From the NCBI GenBank assembly GCA_022841665.1, contig JALHRB010000032.1, positions 1 to 42,372 on the forward strand: 42,372 nucleotides of DNA, given 5' to 3'. Positions within the stretch are counted from its first letter, which is position 1; every line of letters starts with the position of its first letter. Source of the stretch: Pseudolabrys sp. GTDB taxonomy: Bacteria > Pseudomonadota > Alphaproteobacteria > Rhizobiales > Xanthobacteraceae. The notes under the pieces are model-generated. The model did no database searches, was not told the origin of the DNA, and worked only from the letters and a program-made list of their open reading frames with translations. This document shows, piece by piece, positions 18,886-25,320 of the stretch. The position numbers and the translations under genes are program-made.

Positions 18886-19614
18886 ATGCCTAACGCCACC
18901 ATCCTCATCCCCGCGCGCCTCGCCTCCACCCGGCTGCCCGGCAAGCCGCTGGCCGATATCCATGGCGTGCCGATGATCGTGCATGTGTTGCGGCGGGCGT
19001 TAGCCGCGCACCTGGGCGAGGCGGTGGTGGCGACCGATTCCGAGGCCGTGGCGGTGGCCGTGGAAAAGGCCGGCGGCCGCGCCATCATGACCCGCAGCGA
19101 CCACGTCTCCGGCTCCGACCGCATCTACGAGGCGCTGGAAGCGATCGACCCCGAGCACCGCCTCTGCATCGTGGTCAACGTCCAGGGCGACCTGCCGACC
19201 GTCGATCCGGCCGACATCCGCGCCGCGGTCAAGCTGCTGGACGATCCGGCCGTCGATATCGCCACTTTGGCCGCGGTCATCGCCGATCCGGCCGAACTCA
19301 CCAATCCGAACGTGGTCAAGGCGCATGGCACGCCGGTAGCGCCCGGGCGCTTAAATGCCACCACCTTCACCCGCGCCGACGCGCAAGGCCCCGGCCCGCA
19401 CTATCACCACATCGGGCTCTACGCCTACCGGCGTGCGGCGCTGGAGCGCTTCGTCAAGCTGCCGCCTTCGGCCAACGAGCAGCGCGCGCGGCTGGAGCAG
19501 CTGCGTGCGCTCGACGCCGGCATGCGTATCGATGTGGCCCTCGTCAAAAGTGTCCCTCTTGGCGTGGATACGCCCGAGGACCTGGAAAAAGCACGCAAGA
19601 TGCTCGCGGGTTGA
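18886..19614 (+). CDS. kdsB: 3-deoxy-manno-octulosonate cytidylyltransferase KdsB
   Basis: Activates KDO with CTP to CMP-KDO, the committed donor for lipopolysaccharide inner-core synthesis in the cytoplasm. The 242-residue protein starts with the nucleotide-binding motif [17 protein letters not shown] and contains [15 protein letters not shown] and the catalytic-site segment [13 protein letters not shown] (the usual NVQGDEP motif has Leu in place of Glu here). The C-terminal [12 protein letters not shown] is also family-typical. Length is normal for KdsB (about 245). It is transcribed divergently from cycM and lies upstream of pheA, separated from it by a palindromic repeat. Confidence 0.95.
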   Translation: MPNATILIPARLASTRLPGKPLADIHGVPMIVHVLRRALAAHLGEAVVATDSEAVAVAVEKAGGRAIMTRSDHVSGSDRIYEALEAIDPEHRLCIVVNVQGDLPTVDPADIRAAVKLLDDPAVDIATLAAVIADPAELTNPNVVKAHGTPVAPGRLNATTFTRADAQGPGPHYHHIGLYAYRRAALERFVKLPPSANEQRARLEQLRALDAGMRIDVALVKSVPLGVDTPEDLEKARKMLAG

Positions 19615-19654
19615 CGGCCCCCCGCAGGGCCGCGTAACGAACGCCACTACTTTC

Positions 19655-19757
19655 GTCATTCCGGGACGGCCCGAGGGGCCGGACCCGGAATCCAGACGCC
19701 AGCAATGAGCCTGTTTCTGGATTCCGGGTTCGCCGCTTCGCGGCGCCCCGGAATGAC
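19655..19757. repeat. GTCATTCC...GGAATGAC inverted repeat element
   Basis: A 103-base element bounded by GTCATTCCGGG and CCCCGGAATGAC with inner inverted segments ACCCGGAATCCAG / CTGGATTCCGGGT. It sits between kdsB and pheA, ending 16 bases before the pheA start. It is the best preserved copy of a family also seen at 14074, 23034 and 27896. Confidence 0.8.
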
Positions 19758-19773
19758 TTTCGAGGGATCGGTT

Positions 19774-20631
19774 ATGGCCAAGAAGAAAGTCATCTTTCAG
19801 GGCGAGCCGGGCGCGAATTCGCATCTCGCCTGCCGCGAGGCCTATCCCGACCACGAGCCGATTCCCTGCCCGACCTTCGAGGATTGCTTTTCGGCGCTGA
19901 CCAACGGCGATGTCGATCTCGGCATGATCCCGATCGAGAACTCGGTCGCCGGCCGCGTCGCCGACATCCACCACCTGATGCCGACCTCCGGGCTGCACAT
20001 CATCGCGGAATGGTTCCTGCCCATCCGCAATCAACTGATGGCGCCGAAGGGCGCGACGCTGCAGACCATCAAGTCGGTCGAAAGCCACGTGATGGCGCTC
20101 GGCCAGTGTCGCAAGGTCATCCGCGAACTGAAGCTTAAGCCGGTCGTCGCCGCCGACACCGCGGGCTCCGCGCGCGAAGTGGCCGAAAGCCGCGACCCGT
20201 CGCGCGCGGCGATCGCCTCGCGGCTGGCGGCGGAAATCTACGGCCTCAACATCCTGAAGGAGAACGTCGAGGACGAGTCGAACTCGACCACGCGTTTCGT
20301 CGTGCTCTCGCGCGAGAAGAAATGGGCTCAGCCCGGCAACGGCAAGGTCATCACCACCTTCGTGTTCCGCGTGCGCAACCTGCCGGCCGCCCTCTACAAG
20401 GCGCTTGGCGGCTTCGCCACCAACGGCGTGAACATGACCAAGCTCGAAAGCTACATGATCGGCGGCAATTTCTTCGCCACCCAGTTCTACGCCGACGTGG
20501 AAGGCCACCCGGACGACCGCGCGCTGGTCTTCGCGCTGGAGGAACTCGCCTTCTTCTCCAAGGAGCTGTCGATCCTCGGCGTCTATCCGGCGCATCCCTT
20601 CCGCGACTCGTTCAAGGAAGAGAAGGACTGA
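19774..20631 (+). CDS. pheA: Prephenate dehydratase PheA
   Basis: Converts prephenate to phenylpyruvate in phenylalanine synthesis. The 285-residue monofunctional enzyme has a dehydratase domain (about 4-185) with IPIENSVAGRV and the catalytic STTRF motif (Thr173). A C-terminal ACT regulatory domain follows (about 195-275, with KLESYMIGGNF in the place of the usual Phe-binding ESRP-like segment). Start chosen at ATG 19774 (MAKKKVIFQGEPGANS); the frame is open upstream to 19705, but those codons are repeat sequence. The SDR gene begins 10 bases after its stop, so the two are likely co-transcribed. Confidence 0.95.
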   Translation: MAKKKVIFQGEPGANSHLACREAYPDHEPIPCPTFEDCFSALTNGDVDLGMIPIENSVAGRVADIHHLMPTSGLHIIAEWFLPIRNQLMAPKGATLQTIKSVESHVMALGQCRKVIRELKLKPVVAADTAGSAREVAESRDPSRAAIASRLAAEIYGLNILKENVEDESNSTTRFVVLSREKKWAQPGNGKVITTFVFRVRNLPAALYKALGGFATNGVNMTKLESYMIGGNFFATQFYADVEGHPDDRALVFALEELAFFSKELSILGVYPAHPFRDSFKEEKD

Positions 20632-20641
20632 GACGTCCGCC

Positions 20642-21430
20642 ATGAGCAGCGCGCCGCAAAAGGTCGCCCTGGTTACCGGCGCCGCGCGCGGCATCGGGCT
20701 TGCCACCGCCAAGCGTTTTCTCGCCGATGACTGGCGCGTCGCGCTGCTCGACATCGACGGCGACAATCTTGCGCGCACCTGCGCGGCGCTCGGCAAGCCG
20801 GACACCACGCTCGCCCTCACCTGCGACGTTGCCGATGCGCCGGGCGTCGGCCGCGCGCTCGACGGCGTGAAGGCGCGCTTCGGCCGCCTCGACGCGCTGG
20901 TCAACAATGCCGGCATCGCCATCTTCAAGCCGATCCTCGATGTGACCTACGAGGATTGGTCGCGCGTGCTGGCGGTGAACCTCACCGGCCCGTTCCTGTG
21001 CGCGCAGGCGGCCGCGCCGCTGATGCGCGACACTGGCGGCGGCGCCATCGTCAACATCACGTCGATCTCGGGGCTGCGGGCGTCGACGCTGCGCACTGCC
21101 TACGGGACCAGCAAGGCCGGACTCGCACATCTGACCAAGCAGCAGGCCGCCGAGCTCGCCTCTATCGGCATCCGCGTCAACGCGGTGGCGCCGGGCCCGG
21201 TCGATACCGCCATGGCGAAAGCCGTGCACACGCCGGAGATCCGCAAGGATTATCACGACCACATGCCACTCAACCGCTACGGACTGGAGGAGGAGCTGGC
21301 CGAGGCCATCTACTTCTTGTGCAGCGAGCGCGCGAGCTACATCACCGGCCAGGTGCTCGCGGTCGACGGCGGCTTCGATTCGACCGGCATCGGCTTGCCG
21401 ACGCTGCGCGCGGAGCGGCAGAACGGCTAG
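20642..21430 (+). CDS. SDR family NAD(P)-dependent oxidoreductase
   Basis: Classical short-chain dehydrogenase, 262 residues. It has the cofactor-binding TGAARGIG motif (12-19), an acidic residue after the second strand (LDIDGD, favouring NAD), the NNAG motif (88-91) and the catalytic set Asn114, Ser141/143, Tyr154 and Lys158 (AYGTSKAG). The C-terminal AVDGGFDSTG is typical of FabG-like members. Substrate cannot be predicted. It follows pheA by 10 bases. Its TAG stop overlaps the stop of the opposite-strand gene within a shared CTAG. Confidence 0.9.
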   Translation: MSSAPQKVALVTGAARGIGLATAKRFLADDWRVALLDIDGDNLARTCAALGKPDTTLALTCDVADAPGVGRALDGVKARFGRLDALVNNAGIAIFKPILDVTYEDWSRVLAVNLTGPFLCAQAAAPLMRDTGGGAIVNITSISGLRASTLRTAYGTSKAGLAHLTKQQAAELASIGIRVNAVAPGPVDTAMAKAVHTPEIRKDYHDHMPLNRYGLEEELAEAIYFLCSERASYITGQVLAVDGGFDSTGIGLPTLRAERQNG

Positions 21431-21813
21431 GGCTTCATCCGGTCGGCGGCCTTGAAATACTTGCGCGCGTGCGCGACCAGTTGCCCGTCGCTCGGATGAT
21501 CGACCGTCTCGACACCGACGATGAGCTTCTTCAGCTTCGGATCGTGCATTTCGACGTGCTTGACCAGCTCGTTCTTGGCGGTGCCCGGGCCCGTGACCAG
21601 CACCTCGCCCGCGTCGGCGAAGGCATGGACGACCGCGTGCAGGAAGTGCTGATCCGCCGTGGCGTGGCCGCTGCCGATCGAGCCGGCCTGGTGGTGCAGA
21701 TGCTTGGCCGGGCGATCCGGATGGATGACGAGCTTCTCGACATCGGTCGGATTGAAATGGAAGACGCGCGCCTCGCGATGATCGATCCAGACGACGGCGT
21801 GATAGTGGCTCAT
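21427..21813 (-). CDS. Translational machinery protein-like (bacterial eRF1-related baeRF family)
   Basis: A 128-residue protein beginning MSHYHAVVWIDHREARVFHF. The RNase H/eRF1-domain-like core with EVLVTGPGTAKNELVKHVEM and GVETVDHPSDGQLVAHAR matches the small proteins annotated as translational machinery or host-attachment-like proteins, related to archaeo-eukaryotic release factors. Their biochemical role is not established. Start chosen at ATG 21813, where an AAGGA ribosome-binding sequence lies 9 bases upstream; ATG 21819 in frame is too close to it. The chain is rich in His. It is convergent with the SDR gene, with overlapping stop codons, and downstream of the FAD monooxygenase on the same strand. 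Confidence 0.8.
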   Translation of the reverse strand: MSHYHAVVWIDHREARVFHFNPTDVEKLVIHPDRPAKHLHHQAGSIGSGHATADQHFLHAVVHAFADAGEVLVTGPGTAKNELVKHVEMHDPKLKKLIVGVETVDHPSDGQLVAHARKYFKAADRMKP

Positions 21814-21889
21814 AGGCATGGGTCCTTGGTCTTTTAAGGTAGGTATGCACCATAGCCCAGGCGGCCGTGCCCGGTTTTGATCTATCACA

Positions 21890-23014
21890 TTATTTTCGCT
21901 GCCGCTCGTACCACGCCACGAAGCGCGGCGAGAGCTTGCGCAGCCGCTCGATGTCGACGCGGCCGGAACGCGTAATGTAGCTCATGGCGAAATCGGCCGG
22001 CGCCAGCTTCATGTGCTCGGGGAATTGCTCGTACCACCGCGCACTGCCGTTGGCGCCCGCGACCAGCTTTTCCAGGATCGGCCGCCGCGCCGCCTCGTAG
22101 GCCGCCAGCGCCGCCGGTACCTCGGCATGCGCGGCCAGCGCCTTGTCGAGCGCGATGGCATCTTCCATCGCCAGCCGCGTGCCAGAGCCGATGGAAAAAT
22201 GCGCGGTGTGCAGCGCATCGCCGAGCAGCACGCAATGGCCGGCCGACCAGCGTTCGTTGTGCACCAACGGAAACTGCCGCCAGATCGAATTGTTTGAAAT
22301 GAGCGGATGACCACCGAGCGTATCGGCAAAAATCCACTCGCACGCGGCCTTCGACTCCGCCTCGCTTATTTGCGCAAAGCCGGCGCGCGCGAAGGTCGCC
22401 GCATCCGTCTCGACGATGAAGGTGCTCAGGTTTGCCGCATAGCGGTAGTGATGCGCGTTGAAGAAGCCCAACTCGCTTTCGACGAAAGTCTGCGTCAGCG
22501 TCTCGAACCGTTGCGAGGTGCCGAACCAGGCGAAGCGGTTGGTGAGATGACCGAGCGTCGCTCCCAACTCCGCGGCATGCGTCTTGCGCACCAGCGAATT
22601 GACGCCGTCGGCGCCGACGATGAGATCGGCGGGGCCCAGCTCGTCGAGGCTCTGCACGCTGCGCCCGAATATTGGCTCCACGCCGACCGAGCGCGCCCGC
22701 GCCTGCAACAACTGCAGCAGCTTCAGCCGCCCGACGGCGGCGAAGCCGATGCCGTCGATGACGACGCGCTCGCCACGGTGGACGAGCGCGATGTCGCTCC
22801 AGGCTTCCATCTGCGGCGCGATCGCCGCATAGGTTTCCTCGTCGTCCTCGCGCAGGAATTCCAGCGCCCGGTCCGAAAACACCACGCCGAAGCCCCAGGT
22901 GGCGTCGGCGGGGTTCTGCTCGATGACGGTGACGTCCGCCGACGGCGAACGGCGCTTGATCAGGTAGGCGAGATAGAGGCCGGCCGGTCCGGCGCCGAGG
23001 ATGGCGATATGCAT
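21890..23014 (-). CDS. FAD-dependent aromatic monooxygenase (salicylyl-CoA hydroxylase N-domain-like)
   Basis: A 374-residue group A flavin monooxygenase. It has the dinucleotide-binding GAGPAGLYLA (7-16), the FAD/NADPH motif IVGADGVNSLVR (132-143) and the GD motif LLGDALHTAHFSIGSGTRLAMEDA. The segment ATWGFGVVFSDRALEFLRE resembles salicylyl-CoA 5-hydroxylase and 2-aminobenzoyl-CoA monooxygenase-type enzymes, which act on CoA-activated aromatics. Many such proteins are about 770 residues with a second old-yellow-enzyme domain; here only the monooxygenase domain is present, followed by a normal stop. No aromatic degradation genes are adjacent, so the substrate remains unknown. Confidence 0.82.
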   Translation of the reverse strand: MHIAILGAGPAGLYLAYLIKRRSPSADVTVIEQNPADATWGFGVVFSDRALEFLREDDEETYAAIAPQMEAWSDIALVHRGERVVIDGIGFAAVGRLKLLQLLQARARSVGVEPIFGRSVQSLDELGPADLIVGADGVNSLVRKTHAAELGATLGHLTNRFAWFGTSQRFETLTQTFVESELGFFNAHHYRYAANLSTFIVETDAATFARAGFAQISEAESKAACEWIFADTLGGHPLISNNSIWRQFPLVHNERWSAGHCVLLGDALHTAHFSIGSGTRLAMEDAIALDKALAAHAEVPAALAAYEAARRPILEKLVAGANGSARWYEQFPEHMKLAPADFAMSYITRSGRVDIERLRKLSPRFVAWYERQRK

Positions 23015-23033
23015 GAGATGATTGTCGCAGACC

Positions 23034-23091
23034 GCTCGTCCCCGCGAAAGCGGGGACCCAGCGCTGGATCCCCGCTTTCGCGGGAATGAGC
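23034..23091. repeat. GCTCGTCCCCGCG inverted repeat element
   Basis: A 58-base palindromic element with arms CTCGTCCCCGCGAAAGCGGG and its imperfect complement ending CTTTCGCGGGAATGAG, meeting at CCAGCGCTGG. It fills the gap between the FAD monooxygenase and phosphomannomutase genes. When translated in a wrong frame it yields the familiar PAKAGIQ peptide seen in many misannotated proteins. Confidence 0.8.
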
Positions 23092-23100
23092 GGAGGAGCG

Positions 23101-24606
23101 CTAGATCGTCTGGTTGTACTCGCCGACTTCCGGATGCGTGCGCAGCACGGTGTCGACCGCCTTGAACATGTCGCGCATGCGCTGCTCCGAGGCGGGGCTT
23201 TCCACCACCACCACCAGCTCCGGCTTGTTGGACGAGGCGCGCACCAGGCCCCAGGTGCCGTCCTCGACGGTGACGCGCACGCCGTTGACGGTGACCAGAT
23301 CGCGGATCGGCTGGCCGGCGACTTTCTCACCCTTGGCCTTGGCGTCCTGGAAGTGCTTCACCACCGCGTCGACGATGCCGTATTTCTTCTCGTCGTCGCA
23401 GTGCGGCGACATGGTGGGCGAGCCCCAGGTCTTCGGCAGCGCCTTGCGCAGATCGGCCATCGACTTGTCCGGGTTGCGGTCGAGCATGTCGCACACCGCC
23501 AGCCCGAAGATCATGCCGTCGTCGTAGCCGCGGCCGAACGGCTTGTTGAAGAAGAAGTGGCCGGACTTCTCGAAGCCCGCCACCGCACCGAGCTCGTTGA
23601 CGCGGCGCTTGATGTAGGAATGGCCGGTCTTCCAGTAGTCGGTCTTGGCGCCGTTGGCCTTGAGCACCGGGTCGGTGAGGAACAGGCCGGTCGACTTCAC
23701 GTCGACGACGAAAGTCGCGTTCTTGTGAATAGCCGACATATCGCGCGCCAGCATCACGCCGACCTTGTCGGCGAAGATCTCCTCGCCCTCGTTGTCGACG
23801 ACGCCGCAGCGGTCGCCGTCACCGTCGAACCCAAGGCCCACATCAGCCTTGTTCATGAGCACCGCGTCGCGCATGGCGTGCAGCATCTTCATGTCTTCGG
23901 TGTTGGGATTGTAGCGCGGAAACGTGTGGTCGAGATTGCAGTCGAGCGGGATCACCTGGCACCCGACCGCTTCCAGGATGCGCGGCGCAAAGGCGCCCGC
24001 GGTGCCGTTGCCGCAGGCCGCCACCACCTTCAGCTTGCGCTTGCGCTTGAGCTTTGGCCGCTTGGTGAGGTCGGCGATGTAGCGCTCGGGGAAATTCTCG
24101 ACGAATACATAGGAGCCGCCGCCTTTCAGGTCGAAGCGCGCATTGAGCACGATCTCCTTCAGGCGGTTCATTTCCATCGGGCCGAAGGTGAGCGGGCGGT
24201 TGGCCCCCATCTTCACGCCGGTCCAGCCGTTGTCGTTGTGCGAGGCCGTCACCATGGCGACGCAGGGCAGGTCCAGCTCGAACTGCGCAAAGTAAGCCAT
24301 CGGCGTGATGCAGAGGCCGATGTCGTGCACCTTGCAGCCGGAGGCCAGCAGCCCGGAGATCAGCGCCATCTTCACCGACGCCGAATAGCTGCGGAAATCG
24401 TGGCCGGTGACGATTTCCTTCTTCACGCCGAGCTCTTCGATGAGCTTGCCGAGCCCCATGCCGAGCGCCTGCACGCCCATCAGGTTGATTTCTTTCTCCA
24501 GCAGCCAGCGCGCGTCGTATTCGCGGAAGCCGGTGGGCTTCACCAGCGGCGAGGATTCGTAGTCATAGGTGTTCGGCGTCAGCGCTGATTTCGGCTTCGG
24601 AAACAT
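23101..24606 (-). CDS. Phosphomannomutase/phosphoglucomutase
   Basis: Interconverts hexose 1- and 6-phosphates, feeding GDP-mannose, UDP-glucose and related exopolysaccharide or LPS precursors. The 501-residue alpha-D-phosphohexomutase has all four landmarks: the phosphoserine loop TASHNDNG with Ser122, the Mg-binding loop DGDGDR (Asp261, 263, 265), the sugar-specificity loop GFEKSGHFFF, and the C-terminal phosphate-binding RASSNKPELVVV. It is similar in size to AlgC/ManB-type enzymes (about 460-500). A GAGGA ribosome-binding site precedes the ATG. Together with the nearby ugd it suggests local clustering of nucleotide-sugar supply. Choice between Man and Glc cannot be made from sequence alone. 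Confidence 0.94.
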   Translation of the reverse strand: MFPKPKSALTPNTYDYESSPLVKPTGFREYDARWLLEKEINLMGVQALGMGLGKLIEELGVKKEIVTGHDFRSYSASVKMALISGLLASGCKVHDIGLCITPMAYFAQFELDLPCVAMVTASHNDNGWTGVKMGANRPLTFGPMEMNRLKEIVLNARFDLKGGGSYVFVENFPERYIADLTKRPKLKRKRKLKVVAACGNGTAGAFAPRILEAVGCQVIPLDCNLDHTFPRYNPNTEDMKMLHAMRDAVLMNKADVGLGFDGDGDRCGVVDNEGEEIFADKVGVMLARDMSAIHKNATFVVDVKSTGLFLTDPVLKANGAKTDYWKTGHSYIKRRVNELGAVAGFEKSGHFFFNKPFGRGYDDGMIFGLAVCDMLDRNPDKSMADLRKALPKTWGSPTMSPHCDDEKKYGIVDAVVKHFQDAKAKGEKVAGQPIRDLVTVNGVRVTVEDGTWGLVRASSNKPELVVVVESPASEQRMRDMFKAVDTVLRTHPEVGEYNQTI

Positions 24607-24705
24607 CAGGTCCTCGAATGGGGGAGCGGTTCGGCTGGGAACTCAGATACCCTAACGCCGGAACCCCGCAAAGCGGTCCGTTCGACGTCCGATGGAAATA
24701 CCGCC

Positions 24706-25224
24706 TTATTGCTCGAGAACGAGCCGCCCGTTGGCGTATTCGTAGCGCTTCAGGCGCGAAAGGAACGAGGTGCCGAGCAGGTTCTCGCCCAGCGCGTCGT
24801 CCGGCATGACCAAAGCGGCCACGTCGTAGACCGTGATGCCGCCGAGCTCGACCCGCTCGAGCTTGGCCGGGGCGGCCTTCACCTTGCCGTTGGCGGTGGA
24901 CACGACCGCGGTGTAATCGGCGCGCATCGGGCGCACGCCGATGCGGGCGGCGTCGGACTCACGTACCACCACCAGCGAGGCACCGGTGTCGACCATGAAA
25001 TCGATTGCTCGGCCCTCCACTCTGGCGGCGGCGCGGAAGTGGCCCTGGCGGTCGGCATCGAGCACAAGGCTGCGGCCGGAGGTGACCGGTTGCCGCGGCT
25101 CGTCGGCCGGGCGGGCCGCCGCCGCTTTCGGCGCCGGGTTGGCTCCGAGCACGTCGTCGGCATAGCGCGCGACATAGCCGCCGCCGGCCAACAGCAAGAC
25201 CGCAAGGATGAGGATACTGCGCAT
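24706..25224 (-). CDS. Retropepsin-like membrane-anchored aspartic protease (clan AA, TIGR02281 type)
   Basis: A 172-residue protein with an N-terminal membrane anchor (residues about 3-19) and a single retroviral-type aspartic protease domain. The active-site motif is FMVDTGASLVVV with the catalytic Asp in DTGA, preceded by GHFRAAARVEGR and followed by the flap region and the hydrophobic LLGTSFLSRL typical of this bacterial family. One domain per chain means it should work as a dimer, like retropepsins. The natural substrate in alphaproteobacteria is unknown. It is transcribed in the same direction as hrpB upstream and phosphomannomutase downstream. Confidence 0.9.
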   Translation of the reverse strand: MRSILILAVLLLAGGGYVARYADDVLGANPAPKAAAARPADEPRQPVTSGRSLVLDADRQGHFRAAARVEGRAIDFMVDTGASLVVVRESDAARIGVRPMRADYTAVVSTANGKVKAAPAKLERVELGGITVYDVAALVMPDDALGENLLGTSFLSRLKRYEYANGRLVLEQ

Positions 25225-25320
25225 GGCCCGAGGCTACCGCCCGCCCGCCAAAACGCCCTTAACGGCGGCTGACGCCGTTCGCGGGTGGTGAGCGGACGGT
25301 TAAGCCGACCGCTCGAATTC

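Noticed and set aside
21885-23330. 481-codon minus-strand frame containing an AKAGIQ-like peptide
   Set aside because: The peptide comes from the palindromic repeat at 23034-23091; the rest is out of frame with two real genes.
23086-24588. 500-codon plus-strand open frame opposite the phosphomannomutase gene
   Set aside because: Composition is typical of an antisense frame and the minus strand has all catalytic loops of a phosphohexomutase.
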